The notes: a model not told the origin generated them from the letters alone. 64,000 bases of DNA from an uncultured Nitrospiraceae bacterium (GCA_937139565.1 CAKZQH010000011.1:1-64000); one strand, 5' to 3'. Positions 45,881-56,097 are shown, numbered from the stretch's first letter. A program made the numbers and translations.

Positions 45881-46636
45881 GTGGCAGGTCATTCCAAATG
45901 GGCTCAAATCAAGCATAAAAAAGCTCAAGTTGACGCAAAAAGGGGGAAAATTTTTACAAAGCTTGTTAAAGAGATATCGGTAGCTGCTCGGCTTGGTGGA
46001 GGTGACCCAGAAAAAAATCCGCGCCTCAGAGTTGCAATTGAAAAGGCAAGAGAAGTTAACATGCCTATGGATAATATTAAACGAGCAATAATGAAAGGAA
46101 CAGGAGAGCTTACGGGAACTTCCTATGAAGAGATAACTTACGAAGGATATGGGCCTGGAGGAGTGGCGCTTTTAATTGAAGTCTTAACCGATAACAAAAA
46201 TAGAACTGTTTCTGAAATAAGACATATCCTTTCAAAGCATGGTGGGAGCTTGGGAGAGTCAGGATGTGTATCCTGGATTTTTGAAAAAAAAGGCTATGTC
46301 CTTGTAGATAAAAAAACTATTGATGAAGACACACTCATATCTGTTGCTCTCGAAGCTGGAGTTGATGATGTAAAAAATGATCCTAAGGAAGAAAACTATG
46401 AGCTTATATGTTTTCCTGAAAAGCTAAAAGAGGTAAAAGAAGCCTTGGAAAAAGCTGGTATAAATGTCGCTCTTGCAGAAGTTACAATGCTCCCTAAAAA
46501 TTATGTGTCCTTAGAAGGTGATGATGCAGAAAAAATGTTAAAAATTATGGATGTATTAGAAGACCATGATGATGTGCAGAATGTATATGCAAATTTTGAT
46601 GTTTCTGATGAGGCAATGAATAGGGTAGCAGTTTAG
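45881..46636 (+). CDS. yebC: YebC/PmpR-family translational/transcriptional regulator
   Basis: 251 residues, GTG start ([27 protein letters not shown] is the family opening), strong AAAGGAGG site. YebC proteins help ribosomes through proline stretches or act as DNA-binding regulators. Leads a run of closely spaced genes to panD. Confidence 0.96.
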   Translation: MAGHSKWAQIKHKKAQVDAKRGKIFTKLVKEISVAARLGGGDPEKNPRLRVAIEKAREVNMPMDNIKRAIMKGTGELTGTSYEEITYEGYGPGGVALLIEVLTDNKNRTVSEIRHILSKHGGSLGESGCVSWIFEKKGYVLVDKKTIDEDTLISVALEAGVDDVKNDPKEENYELICFPEKLKEVKEALEKAGINVALAEVTMLPKNYVSLEGDDAEKMLKIMDVLEDHDDVQNVYANFDVSDEAMNRVAV

Positions 46637-46637
46637 A

Positions 46638-47249
46638 ATGGAACTGTCTATTAGACTTACATTTAAGAGAAAATTTATTGCCGGTCTAATAGTAACAATC
46701 CCTGTAGCAATTAGTATTTTCATACTCATTCAACTCTTTAAAATAGTAGATGGTTTCCTTGGACCAATTTATGATTATATTTTTGGAAGACATGTTGCAG
46801 GTCTTGGGTTTTTAACTGCTTTGATTCTTGTATTTATTGTAGGAGTTATATCTACGAATGTATTTGGGAAAAAATTGATTGACCAAGTAGAAAAAATACT
46901 TTTTCTGAAAATTCCTATTTTTAAAAGTCTTTATTCGTCTCTCAAGCAGTTAATTGATGCCTTTTCTCCTGATAATAAAGCGGCATTTCAAAAGTTTGTT
47001 ATTGTTGAGTACCCTAGAAAGGGAAGTTTTGTTTTTGGCTTTCAGACAAAGGTTTGTTGTTTAAAAGAAGGGGAACAGGAAAAAAAGCTTGTGGCTGTGT
47101 ATATTCCTACAAATAACCTATATCTTGGAGAAGTGGTTCTTTTTGAGCCAGAGAGTGTTATTCATACAAATATTCCAGTACAGGAGGGAATAAAAATAAT
47201 TCTTTCAGGTGGCATAGCAGCCCCAGAAATTATAAGAGGTGATAATTAG
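46638..47249 (+). CDS. DUF502 membrane protein
   Basis: 203 residues with two N-terminal membrane helices (about 14-33 and 56-78; the second is GLGFLTALILVFIVGVI) and a cytoplasmic domain with KIPIFKSLYSSLKQLIDAFSP and VYIPTNNLYLGEVV, typical of DUF502. Role in bacteria is unclear. Shares one base with the glmU start. Confidence 0.88.
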   Translation: MELSIRLTFKRKFIAGLIVTIPVAISIFILIQLFKIVDGFLGPIYDYIFGRHVAGLGFLTALILVFIVGVISTNVFGKKLIDQVEKILFLKIPIFKSLYSSLKQLIDAFSPDNKAAFQKFVIVEYPRKGSFVFGFQTKVCCLKEGEQEKKLVAVYIPTNNLYLGEVVLFEPESVIHTNIPVQEGIKIILSGGIAAPEIIRGDN

Positions 47250-48610
47250 TGGATGTAGTAATTTTGGCAGCAGGATTAGGTACTCGAATGAAGTCATCGC
47301 TGCCAAAGATTCTTCACAAAATCTTCGATAAACCGATTATAGAATATGTTATTGAATTAGCTAAGAGTATAAATCCTAAAAATGTTATTGTAGTTATTAA
47401 TCCAAATCTTAAAGAAGTTGAAGATTATTTATCTAAATATGATGTAAAGGTAGTATTTCAAAGTGAGCCAAAAGGAACAGCTCATGCTCTTTTGAGCGCT
47501 CTTCCAGAGCTTATTAGCTCAAAAGTTCTTATATTAAACGGAGATACACCCTTGATAAGAAAAGAAACTCTTCTAAGATTTTGTGAGATTTTTGATAAAA
47601 ACAATCATGACCTATCAATACTTTCCTTTTATCCAAAAAGAGAACATTCCTATGGTCGGATATTAAGAGACGAAAAAGGGAAAGTTAAAAAGATTGTTGA
47701 AATTACCGATCTTATGGAAGAAGACAAGAAAGGAGAAGAGGCAAATAGTGGAGTTTATCTTTTAAAAAGAGAACTCTGTGAATTGGTAAGAGATATAAAG
47801 GAAAACCCTCGAAAGGGAGAGTTTTATTTAACTGATATTGTGGAGATTTCTGTAGGAAGACATTATCAAATAGAAGCCTATCCTTTGGCTGAGGAAGATG
47901 AATTAATTGGAATAAACACAAGAGCTGAATTATCTTTGGCAACTAAATATTTAAGAGATAGAATTGTCAATGAGTGGATGATAAAGGGTGTAACTTTTTA
48001 TGATCCTTCATCAGTTTGGATATCTCCGTCTGTCACAATTGGTGAGGATACAATCATTTATCCTCAGGTTTATCTTGAGGGAGAGACATCAATTGGCAAA
48101 AACTGTAAACTTTATCCTTCAGTTAGGCTTAAAAACTGCATTATTGAAGACAATGTAGAGATAAAGGACTGTACAGTTATTGAGAATTCTCAAGTTAATA
48201 AGGGAGCAAAGGTTGGTCCTTTTGCTCATATTAGACCAGAAACAACGATAGGAAGAGATTGTCGAATCGGTAATTTTGTTGAAGTAAAAAAATCAGTAAT
48301 TGGTGACGGTTCTAAAGCTGCTCATCTTGCCTATTTAGGTGATGCCATAGTAGGTAAAAATGTGAATATAGGTGCTGGTACCATTACATGCAACTATGAT
48401 GGAAAGAAAAAACACCAAACAGTCATAGAGGATAATGTATTCATTGGAAGTGATACTCAGTTAGTAGCGCCTGTCATAATTCATAAAGGAGCATATGTGG
48501 GAGCAGGCTCTACAATTACAAAGGAAGTACCCGAAGATGCTTTGGCAATTAGTAGAACACCCCAGAAAAACATTGAAGGCTGGGCAAAGAGAAAAAGGGA
48601 AAAGAAATAA
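47249..48610 (+). CDS. glmU: Bifunctional GlcNAc-1-P uridylyltransferase / GlcN-1-P acetyltransferase
   Basis: 453 residues, GTG start (VVILAAGLGTRMKS). Uridylyltransferase: LNGDTPLI, EITDLMEEDKKGEEANSG; acetyltransferase left-handed beta helix with GPFAHIRPETTIG, KAAHLAYLGDA and NIGAGTITCNYDG. Makes UDP-GlcNAc for peptidoglycan and lipid A. Overlaps glmS by 1 base. Confidence 0.97.
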   Translation: MDVVILAAGLGTRMKSSLPKILHKIFDKPIIEYVIELAKSINPKNVIVVINPNLKEVEDYLSKYDVKVVFQSEPKGTAHALLSALPELISSKVLILNGDTPLIRKETLLRFCEIFDKNNHDLSILSFYPKREHSYGRILRDEKGKVKKIVEITDLMEEDKKGEEANSGVYLLKRELCELVRDIKENPRKGEFYLTDIVEISVGRHYQIEAYPLAEEDELIGINTRAELSLATKYLRDRIVNEWMIKGVTFYDPSSVWISPSVTIGEDTIIYPQVYLEGETSIGKNCKLYPSVRLKNCIIEDNVEIKDCTVIENSQVNKGAKVGPFAHIRPETTIGRDCRIGNFVEVKKSVIGDGSKAAHLAYLGDAIVGKNVNIGAGTITCNYDGKKKHQTVIEDNVFIGSDTQLVAPVIIHKGAYVGAGSTITKEVPEDALAISRTPQKNIEGWAKRKREKK

Positions 48611-50433
48611 TGTGCGGAATAATAGGATATATCGGCAGTAAAAGCGCCTTAGAGATTGTCCTGGATGGACTAAAAAGGCTCGAGTATCGAGGATATGACT
48701 CGGCTGGAATAGCCTTTCTCGATAATGGTCGTATAAAGACTGTAAAATGCAAGGGAAAAATTAAAGACCTTGAAGCACTTGTTGATAAAAATGTGATTTC
48801 TTCAATTGCTATTGGTCATACTCGATGGGCAACTCATGGAAGACCCTCCTATGAAAACGCCCATCCCCATTGCTCAGGAACAATTGCCCTTGTTCATAAT
48901 GGAATCATAGAAAACTATGCAGAGTTAAAGGAAGAACTAAAGAAAGAAGGATATATTTTTAACTCTGAAACTGATACTGAGGTAATTGCTCATCTGATAA
49001 ATAAATACAAAAAGGAACTTTCCTTTGAGGAGGCTACTCGAAAGGCAGTGTCTCACTTAAAAGGCTCCTATGCTATTGTTGTGATGGATGAAAGTGAGTC
49101 AAACAAGCTAATAGGCGTTAGAATGGAAAGTCCTTTAGTTGTAGGAGTTACAGAGACTGAGAAATTTATAGCATCTGATGTTCCTGCTTTTCTCTCTCAT
49201 TGTAATGAGACTATTTTTCTTGAAGATGGTGAGATGATTGTACTTACTCCAGAAAGTTTTAAATTATATACTATTGATGGCAAAGAAAAAAATAAAAAAC
49301 CAGTTAAAATCACTTGGACAGCATCCATGGCTGAAAAGGGTGGATTTAAGCACTTTATGCTTAAAGAGATATACGAACAACCCCGAGCATTAGCAGATAC
49401 CATAAGAGGAAGGGTTTTACCTGATGCTTCTTCAGTTGTATTATCAGAATTTCATTTAAATGCAGAGGAAATTTCACAATTTAAAAAACTTTATCTTATT
49501 GCTTGCGGAACATCATTTCACGCTTGCATTATTGGAAAATATATGATTGAAAAGATAGCCAGAATACCAGTAGAAGTTGACATTGCCTCAGAATTTAGAT
49601 ACAGAGAGGTTCTCTTTGAGAAAGATTCGCTTCTTGTAATTATAACTCAGTCAGGAGAAACTGCAGATACTCTTGCAGCTCTTCGGTATGCAAAAAAGTC
49701 TGGAATAAAAACCATGAGCATATGTAATGTGGTTGGAAGCACTGCATCGAGAGAAGCTGATGCAGTTTTTTATACCCATTCGGGGCCAGAGATAGGAGTC
49801 GCATCTACCAAAGCATTTACCTCTCAGATAGTTGGACTTTATCTATTTGCAATAGCACTTGCATCTTCAAGAGGGATGATAACAAAGGAAACTGAGGAAA
49901 AATTTTTAAAAGACCTTTTACTTCTACCAAGAATGGCTGAAGAAGCTTTAAAATTAGACAATAAAATTCAACAACTTGCAAAGGAAGTTTACAGAAAGCC
50001 TAACTTTTTATATCTTGGTAGAGGATTAAATTATCCTGTTGCTCTGGAGGGAGCCCTTAAATTAAAAGAGATATCCTATATACATGCTGAGGGATATGCG
50101 GCAGGAGAGATGAAGCATGGTCCTATCGCACTCATTGAAGAGGGTTTCCCAGTAGTTTTTATTGTTTCTAATGATATTTATCTTGATAAAACAGTATCCA
50201 ATGTACAGGAAATAAAAGCAAGGGATGGTTTCATTATTACCTTTTCAGATACTTTAACAGACAAAATCATGGAATTATCGGATAGATTTATTCATGTGGA
50301 GGGGATTAATAGCTACTTAAATACAGTACTTTTTAGCATTCCTCTTCAGCTTTTTGCTTATCATGTGGCTCTTTTAAGGGGATGTGATGTTGATCAGCCG
50401 AGAAATCTTGCAAAGAGCGTTACAGTGGAGTAA
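48610..50433 (+). CDS. glmS: Glutamine-fructose-6-phosphate aminotransferase
   Basis: 607 residues. N-terminal nucleophile cysteine MCGIIGYIGSK, glutaminase HTRWATHG, two SIS domains (CGTSFHA, TQSGETADTL), C-terminal LAKSVTVE. Produces glucosamine-6-phosphate, which leads to the GlmU step encoded just upstream. No glmS ribozyme-like leader is possible because the genes overlap. Confidence 0.98.
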   Translation: MCGIIGYIGSKSALEIVLDGLKRLEYRGYDSAGIAFLDNGRIKTVKCKGKIKDLEALVDKNVISSIAIGHTRWATHGRPSYENAHPHCSGTIALVHNGIIENYAELKEELKKEGYIFNSETDTEVIAHLINKYKKELSFEEATRKAVSHLKGSYAIVVMDESESNKLIGVRMESPLVVGVTETEKFIASDVPAFLSHCNETIFLEDGEMIVLTPESFKLYTIDGKEKNKKPVKITWTASMAEKGGFKHFMLKEIYEQPRALADTIRGRVLPDASSVVLSEFHLNAEEISQFKKLYLIACGTSFHACIIGKYMIEKIARIPVEVDIASEFRYREVLFEKDSLLVIITQSGETADTLAALRYAKKSGIKTMSICNVVGSTASREADAVFYTHSGPEIGVASTKAFTSQIVGLYLFAIALASSRGMITKETEEKFLKDLLLLPRMAEEALKLDNKIQQLAKEVYRKPNFLYLGRGLNYPVALEGALKLKEISYIHAEGYAAGEMKHGPIALIEEGFPVVFIVSNDIYLDKTVSNVQEIKARDGFIITFSDTLTDKIMELSDRFIHVEGINSYLNTVLFSIPLQLFAYHVALLRGCDVDQPRNLAKSVTVE

Positions 50434-50468
50434 TTTTTTCAAAAATAAATTTTTAGAGGGGTATGGAC

Positions 50469-52568
50469 ATGAAAGATTTCCCCTTAGGGGAGTTAAATCC
50501 CGCTCAACAGGAAGCAGTACTTTATTGTGAAGGACCACTTCTTGTGCTTGCAGGCGCTGGAAGTGGGAAAACAAGAGTTATTACTTATAAGTATGGTTAT
50601 CTTACCCGTTGTTTAGGGTATCATCCGTCTTCAATTTTTACTGTAACTTTTACAAACAAAGCAGCTGATGAAATGAAAGAGCGAATCTCTCGAATGTGTA
50701 ATGGAAACTGTAAGAATAGCTGGATAGGGACTTTTCATTCTCTTTGTGTAAGAATTTTAAGAGCTCATATTGATCAAATTGGATATCGAAGGGATTTCAT
50801 AATTTACGACGAGGATGACCAGGCTACTTTAATAAAGAGAATCTTGAAAGAATTTAATATCCACGAGGTGCTCTGTAAGTGCGTAGTGTCAAGAATAAGT
50901 AATCTTAAGTCAAATTTTATTACCGCCGATGATTATGCAGGAAAAGTGGAAGGCTATGAATTTGAAGAGAGATTGGGCAGAATATATGCAAAATATCAGA
51001 ATGAACTTAAGAAATATAATGCTCTTGACTTCGATGATCTCATACTTAAGGTCATCACTCTTTTTACAGAGAGAGAAGATTTACTACAAAAATACGCTGA
51101 ACAATTTAGATATATACTTGTGGATGAGTTTCAGGATACTAACAAATCCCAGTATTTGCTCCTTCAAATGCTTTCTAAATATCACAAAAAAATATGCGCT
51201 GTTGGAGATGATGACCAAAGTATTTACCGATTCAGAGGAGCGAATATTCACAACATTCTAAACTTTGAGAGTGATTTTCCAGAGGCTAAGGTTGTCAGAT
51301 TAGAGCAGAATTATCGTTCTACCAAACACATAATTCTTGCATCCACGGCAATGATTTCTAAAAATTCTTTAAGAAAATCGAAGAATCTGTGGACAGAAAG
51401 AGAGTGGGGAGAGAAGCTATTTTACTGTCAGCTTGGAAACGAAGAAGAAGAGGCAAAGTATATAGCAAAAAATATAAAAGATTTATATCTTAAGGGCGAT
51501 TATGAATACAGAGATTTTGCTATTTTATATAGACTGACCTTGCAGGCAAGAGCCTTAGAAGAGGCTCTTCGCATTGAAGGAATTCCCTATCAGGTCGTAA
51601 GTGGAGTTAGCTTCTATCATAGAAAAGAGATAAAAGATGTAATTGCATACATGAGATTTCTTTTAAATAAAGAGGATAATGTGAGTCTTTTAAGAATAAT
51701 AAACACGCCTCCAAGAGGAATAGGCGCCTCAGCAATTGCAAAAATTGAACAGGAAGCAAAAAAAAGCGGATGTTCCTATTACGAAGCTATCAAATTAATC
51801 ATAAACGATGAAACAGCTCCTGAGTCCTTAAGGCAGAAACTTTTATCTTTTCTATCCCTTATTGAAGATTTATCAACAAGAGAATATAAAAGCGCTGCAA
51901 AAATGATTAAAGATATTTTGAATACTACAGCCTATCTCGAAGAAATAGAAGAAGACAGAATTCAGAATGTCCTGGAACTCTTGTCTTCTGCTGAAAATCT
52001 GCCAATTAGAGATTTTCTCGACAAGGTCTCCCTTATTTCTAATGTAGATTCTTGGGAAAGCAAGAAAAACTATGTCTCTCTTTTGACTCTTCATGCTGCT
52101 AAAGGCCTTGAGTTCCCAGTGGTATTTATTGCAGGCTGTGAAGAGGGAATTTTACCGTACTTTAAAGCTCAGGACGATCCCGCAGAGTTACAGGAAGAAA
52201 GAAGGTTATTCTATGTGGGAATGACAAGGGCTAAAAATCTTTTATTCATTACCACGGTTAGACAGCGTAAGCTGTATTCAAAAGTGCAGAATCAAGAACC
52301 TTCCAGTTTTATTAAAGATATACCTCCAGAGTATTGCTGTTGTGTAAGAAAGGATTATTCAACTTTTAATGTAGATAAAAAGGATGTGGAAGTTCGCAAG
52401 ACAAAAGCACCTTTTGTCATTGGATCTAAGGTAAAGCATCCTACATGGGGAATAGGAGTTGTTAGAGATTGTTATGGTGAAGGAGATGATTTAAAGGTAG
52501 TTGTTAATTTTCCTGGCATAGGGGTTAAAAAATTAGCCCCCAAAATTGTAAATTTAGAGAGGGTATAG
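50469..52568 (+). CDS. uvrD: UvrD/PcrA-type DNA helicase
   Basis: 699 residues from the ATG at 50469, which lies 7 bases from AGAGGGG; an ATG at 50463 is too close to it. Motifs: LNPAQQEAV, GAGSGKT, FTNKAADEMKER, VDEFQDTNKSQY, VGDDDQSIYRFRGA, LEQNYRST, LTLHAAKGLEFPVVFI, EERRLFYVGMTRAK. Ends with a C-terminal SH3-like domain (VKHPTWGIGVVRD). Repair and replication helicase. Confidence 0.96.
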   Translation: MKDFPLGELNPAQQEAVLYCEGPLLVLAGAGSGKTRVITYKYGYLTRCLGYHPSSIFTVTFTNKAADEMKERISRMCNGNCKNSWIGTFHSLCVRILRAHIDQIGYRRDFIIYDEDDQATLIKRILKEFNIHEVLCKCVVSRISNLKSNFITADDYAGKVEGYEFEERLGRIYAKYQNELKKYNALDFDDLILKVITLFTEREDLLQKYAEQFRYILVDEFQDTNKSQYLLLQMLSKYHKKICAVGDDDQSIYRFRGANIHNILNFESDFPEAKVVRLEQNYRSTKHIILASTAMISKNSLRKSKNLWTEREWGEKLFYCQLGNEEEEAKYIAKNIKDLYLKGDYEYRDFAILYRLTLQARALEEALRIEGIPYQVVSGVSFYHRKEIKDVIAYMRFLLNKEDNVSLLRIINTPPRGIGASAIAKIEQEAKKSGCSYYEAIKLIINDETAPESLRQKLLSFLSLIEDLSTREYKSAAKMIKDILNTTAYLEEIEEDRIQNVLELLSSAENLPIRDFLDKVSLISNVDSWESKKNYVSLLTLHAAKGLEFPVVFIAGCEEGILPYFKAQDDPAELQEERRLFYVGMTRAKNLLFITTVRQRKLYSKVQNQEPSSFIKDIPPEYCCCVRKDYSTFNVDKKDVEVRKTKAPFVIGSKVKHPTWGIGVVRDCYGEGDDLKVVVNFPGIGVKKLAPKIVNLERV

Positions 52569-52570
52569 AG

Positions 52571-52858
52571 ATGAAAATAACAAAGGAAATGGTAAAACAT
52601 ATTTCACTTTTAAGCAGGCTTGAATTAGATGAAGGAGAGATAGAGGTCTATCAGGAGCAATTAAGTAGAATCATTGATTATGTTGAAAAGCTTAATGAAG
52701 TTGACACTCAAGAAGTGGAGCCAACCTCTCATGTTCTTACGCTAAATAATGTATTTAGAGAGGATGTAGTTAAGGGGTCACTTTCTAGGGAAGAAGCTCT
52801 GAGAAATTCACCTGACTGCACGGAGAAATTTTTCAGAGTGCCAAAGATAATTGAATAA
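52571..52858 (+). CDS. gatC: Asp/Glu-tRNA amidotransferase subunit C
   Basis: 95 residues: ITKEMVKHISLLSRLELDEGEIE, then VEKLNEVDTQEVEPTSHVL and the C-terminal FFRVPKIIE, all typical of GatC. Stabilises GatA/GatB, whose genes are not in the window. Starts 2 bases after uvrD. Confidence 0.95.
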   Translation: MKITKEMVKHISLLSRLELDEGEIEVYQEQLSRIIDYVEKLNEVDTQEVEPTSHVLTLNNVFREDVVKGSLSREEALRNSPDCTEKFFRVPKIIE

Positions 52859-52875
52859 AACCACTAAGGATTTAC

Positions 52876-53253
52876 ATGTTAAGAAGCTTTCTTAGAGCAA
52901 AAATTCATTTAGCAAAAGTTACAGAAGCTAACCTTTTTTATGAAGGTTCAATTAGCATTGATATTGAGCTACTTGAGCTTGCTCAAATCTTACCCTATGA
53001 GCGAGTGTGGATTAGTAATATGAATAATGGAGAAAGATTTGACACCTATGTAATTCCAGCTCCAAGAGGCTCAAAGACCATCGGACTAAATGGTCCTGCA
53101 GCAAAAAAAGCCTCTGTGGGAGATAGAATTGTTATCTTCTCCTACGGTTATTTAAAGGAAGAAGAAATCCCTATTCATCATCCAAAAATTGTTATACTCG
53201 ATGAAAATAACGATATAGTTAAAAGCTATTCTGCTTCCTGTTCTTTTGAATAG
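52876..53253 (+). CDS. panD: Aspartate 1-decarboxylase proenzyme
   Basis: 125 residues. Self-cleavage at the Gly-Ser of YEGSISIDIELL generates the pyruvoyl group; catalytic features AKIHLAKVTEA, NGERFDTYVI and GLNGPAAKKASVGDRIVIFSYG. Makes beta-alanine for pantothenate and CoA. Converges on bioD. Confidence 0.97.
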   Translation: MLRSFLRAKIHLAKVTEANLFYEGSISIDIELLELAQILPYERVWISNMNNGERFDTYVIPAPRGSKTIGLNGPAAKKASVGDRIVIFSYGYLKEEEIPIHHPKIVILDENNDIVKSYSASCSFE

Positions 53254-53259
53254 AGATAA

Positions 53260-53982
53260 TCAACTAGAAATTAATGGTTCCAGGTTTAGAGTTTTTAGAG
53301 CTGTCTCACCAATAGTGTCTTTATTTAGATCATTTATGTAGGGCATGATTCCCAAGCAAGGGATATCAAGGAGCTCCTTTAGCACATCAGGATTAGTTTT
53401 TTCCGCAATATCATTTTTTGGTGGTTCATTAAAGTTTATAATAAATCCTTTTATTGGAATTTTTTTATTTTTTAATGCCTCCACTGTAAGAAGAGTGTGA
53501 TTTATAGTGCCAAGTATGGGTTTTGTAACCAGGATTACAGAAAGTTCCATATCTTTTATTAAGTCTCTTACAAAATAATAATTAGATTTTTTCTTTTTTT
53601 CCTTTGCAAGAGGCACCATCAATCCACCAACCCCTTCAACTAAGAGATAGTCATATTTTTTTTGCAAGATCTCAAAGGCTTTAAAAATTTTTTCTATTTC
53701 AACTTCTTTATTCTCAATTCTTGCTGCTACCAATGGACTAAGGGGTGTTTCGAATTTAAGTGGGGTAATTAAATCTACAGAATCATTCATTTCAGCCATA
53801 TCCCTCAAAAACATTCCATCGCTTGGAAGAAGGATACCATCCTTGTTAAGGCATCCCGTCTCAATTACTTTCATTGCGCCAATCTTTAATCCTTTTTTAA
53901 TAAAACTTCTTAATAGTGCAGCGGTGACTAATGTTTTTCCTGCTCCTGTATCTGTTCCTGTAATAAAATATGCAGCTTTCAT
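53260..53982 (-). CDS. bioD: Dethiobiotin synthetase
   Basis: 240 residues. P-loop ITGTDTGAGKTLVTAALLR, K of GAMKVIETGC, and VEGVGGLMVPLAKE. Forms dethiobiotin from DAPA, CO2 and ATP. The other bio genes are not here. Confidence 0.96.
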   Translation of the reverse strand: MKAAYFITGTDTGAGKTLVTAALLRSFIKKGLKIGAMKVIETGCLNKDGILLPSDGMFLRDMAEMNDSVDLITPLKFETPLSPLVAARIENKEVEIEKIFKAFEILQKKYDYLLVEGVGGLMVPLAKEKKKKSNYYFVRDLIKDMELSVILVTKPILGTINHTLLTVEALKNKKIPIKGFIINFNEPPKNDIAEKTNPDVLKELLDIPCLGIMPYINDLNKDTIGETALKTLNLEPLISS

Positions 53983-54182
53983 CTAAATACCTCCTTATTG
54001 ATTATCTCCTAAAGTTCCCTTATTTTTAATTAAACTCTCAAGTGATTTAAATGAAGCATTTTATTGCTTTTTGTTCCTTTAGCTTTTATCAAATCCTCCT
54101 TCTCATTCTGGGCCTAAAGCAAATATATCGTTATATGGTATAATGTTGTAGGAACTAAAGGCAAGCTTAAGAGGAGGAATTT

Positions 54183-54749
54183 GTGATAAGATTTGAAGAA
54201 TTGCAAATGAGAATTATGGATGCAGCGAAGAATTATCTTGAAGTTTTTGATATGGCAACTCTTGTAGAGCAGTATTCTTTGAATAAAGAAAGTAAGCTTT
54301 CTATGACTTTATCAGAAATAAAACCGCCATATCCTATCAGTGCAACAGTCTCTTTTTCTTATGATGTTCATCAGACAAGTTCTTCTGTTTTCTTAGATGA
54401 AGAATTGGAAGATGAATTTGATAATGCAGTGGAAATCGATGTGATTATTAATATTCCCCATATTGATGGTTATAATGACATAGCTGAGCTTTTTGAAGAA
54501 ATTAATGCAGAGTATGGTGACTTGGAGCCTGTTTTGGTGAAAAAAGAGTTTTATCGTAAGGATTTAATTGAAGCGGAGGAATATGAGATTTCTTATTCCT
54601 ACATAATTGGTGGAGAGGAGCTAAGGGATTTACAGTTTTTCGAGGAAATGTTTTTTGAATTGAGCAATATTTTAAGATTAATCTATGAAAAAATGAAATT
54701 TTTTTTAGATATGACCTGGTATAGGGAGAGAGAGGATGATATTTTTTAA
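54183..54749 (+). CDS. Conserved hypothetical acidic protein
   Basis: 188 residues, GTG start after AGAGGAGG. Acidic, alternating beta and helix (TVSFSYDVHQTSSSVF, VEIDVIINIPHIDGYNDIAELFEEI) without a recognised motif. TATAAT at about 54138 lies upstream. Overlaps the HAD gene by 14 bases, so both may act together. Function unknown. Confidence 0.7.
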   Translation: MIRFEELQMRIMDAAKNYLEVFDMATLVEQYSLNKESKLSMTLSEIKPPYPISATVSFSYDVHQTSSSVFLDEELEDEFDNAVEIDVIINIPHIDGYNDIAELFEEINAEYGDLEPVLVKKEFYRKDLIEAEEYEISYSYIIGGEELRDLQFFEEMFFELSNILRLIYEKMKFFLDMTWYREREDDIF

Positions 54750-55389
54750 TGAGATTAAGACTGTTCTTTTAGATATGGATGGGACAATTCTTGATAAATA
54801 TTATGACGACTATTTTTGGGAAGTTTATGTTCCAACCCGTTATGCTGAAAGACAGGGAATAACATTTGAAGAGGCTCAAAGAATTCTTTTTTCAATGTAT
54901 AAGGCAGAAGAGGGCACTCTAAATTGGACTGATATTGATTTTTGGAGTAGAAAGACAGGCCTTGATATTTATAAATTAAAAAAAGAAGTGGCTAATCTCA
55001 TAAATCCCCATCCAGACGCAGAGGAGTTTTTGAATTTTTTAAATGAAAATGGGAAAAGTATATATCTCGTAACTAATGCTCACAATAAAGTTATGGAACT
55101 TAAACTCGAAAAAACAGGTTTTCACAAATACTTTGTGAAAACCTTTACATCTTTTGACATTGGTTATCCAAAGGAGAGACCTGAGTTTTGGGAAAGGCTT
55201 AGGAAAATCATAAATTTTGAGCCGGAAAGCACCATTTTCGTTGATGATACAGAGGAAATTCTTCACAGAGCCAAACAATCGGGAATTAAACTTTCTATTT
55301 TAAGAGGTGTTTCCAGCTCAAAAGCAACACCTAAAAAATCCGATTACTTTCTTACAATCAATAGTTTTAGAGAAATTATAAGAATCTGA
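54736..55389 (+). CDS. HAD-family nucleotidase, YrfG-like (GMP/IMP)
   Basis: 217 residues. Motif I LLDMDGTILDKYYDDYFW, motif II YLVTNAHN, motif III GYPKERPEFW, motif IV IFVDDTEEIL. Motif I plus YDDYFWEVYVPTRYA and LNWTDIDFWSRKTGLDI closely match E. coli YrfG, a GMP/IMP 5'-nucleotidase. Ends 4 bases from the convergent gene. Confidence 0.82.
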   Translation: MIFFNEIKTVLLDMDGTILDKYYDDYFWEVYVPTRYAERQGITFEEAQRILFSMYKAEEGTLNWTDIDFWSRKTGLDIYKLKKEVANLINPHPDAEEFLNFLNENGKSIYLVTNAHNKVMELKLEKTGFHKYFVKTFTSFDIGYPKERPEFWERLRKIINFEPESTIFVDDTEEILHRAKQSGIKLSILRGVSSSKATPKKSDYFLTINSFREIIRI

Positions 55390-55393
55390 GAAT

Positions 55394-55774
55394 TTATAAA
55401 AGACCTAACTCTTTTTTAAGCCACATTTTTATTTTTTCATTAATGGGACAAATTCCGTATTTTATGAGCTTTCTATTTTCTTCTACGGCTTCGTTGAGCA
55501 TTTCCTGAGGAATATTGTCTATCTTGGCAATTGTTTCGCTGAAGGCATTGCCTTTATGCATCATAAGAAAAAGCTCTGGTTTTTTGCCTGAGGTTTCGAT
55601 GTAGAAAACATATCCCTTTACTGGTTTCTTACAAACAATTGTTGAGCCTTCTTTTACTACTAAGGGTTCCATTACTTTTGTAGGATCATGATCCCAAAGA
55701 ATATGTTCAATATAGTAAGGTTCCTTTTTTATGTCCTCAAAGGTTAACAGTTCTTCCCAAATCATATTATTCAC
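55394..55774 (-). CDS. Hypothetical protein, last gene of the redox operon
   Basis: 126 residues; no recognised family. It opens MIWEELLTFEDIKKEPYYIEHI; two cysteines are isolated, so it is not an obvious redox protein. Overlaps the FTR-like gene by 4 bases, suggesting a partner or substrate role with the redoxins. Confidence 0.7.
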   Translation of the reverse strand: MNNMIWEELLTFEDIKKEPYYIEHILWDHDPTKVMEPLVVKEGSTIVCKKPVKGYVFYIETSGKKPELFLMMHKGNAFSETIAKIDNIPQEMLNEAVEENRKLIKYGICPINEKIKMWLKKELGLL

Positions 55775-56097
55775 CTCCCTTTTTTTCTTCTTTCTGGTAC
55801 TATTTTATAAGGAATTTTTCCCTCGTTGAAATCCTGAGAAACATAAAGGCCACAATAACATCTACCGTATTCTTTAATATCCTCTAAACTATAAACACAA
55901 GGGCATATTATATCTTTATCTTTTTCTTTATCTCCAGATGCGAGTCTGCATGGACAACAGCGATATCCATAACGCTCCTCATTTTTTAGAAGTCCATCAA
56001 TTATCTGCATTACAAACTCTTTATCTTTGTTTAAGAAAATACCCTTTAAGCTTGCATATTTTGCTAAGTTTTCGTAAATTTTTTCTCTATCCATCAA
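55771..56097 (-). CDS. ftrB: Ferredoxin-thioredoxin reductase catalytic subunit-like
   Basis: 108 residues. Cysteine pattern of FTR catalytic chains: RCCPCRLA, then CPCVYS, then GRCYCGLYV, providing the [4Fe-4S] cluster and active disulfide. Receives electrons from ferredoxin and reduces a thioredoxin or glutaredoxin. No variable (alpha) chain gene is present. It lies downstream of a glutaredoxin-like gene with a 4-base overlap, the likely substrate. Confidence 0.92.
   Translation of the reverse strand: MMDREKIYENLAKYASLKGIFLNKDKEFVMQIIDGLLKNEERYGYRCCPCRLASGDKEKDKDIICPCVYSLEDIKEYGRCYCGLYVSQDFNEGKIPYKIVPERRKKGR

Noticed and set aside
48610-48612. glmS ribozyme or riboswitch leader
   Set aside because: glmU and glmS overlap by one base, leaving no leader, and no ribozyme core was seen.
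50374-50574. Minus-strand frame across the glmS-uvrD junction
   Set aside because: It is a shadow of two well-supported genes on the other strand with no start signal.
54050-54110. Small minus-strand peptide gene after AAGGAGGA upstream of bioD
   Set aside because: The only in-frame start lies two bases from the putative ribosome binding site, and the peptide of about 20 residues has no recognisable feature.
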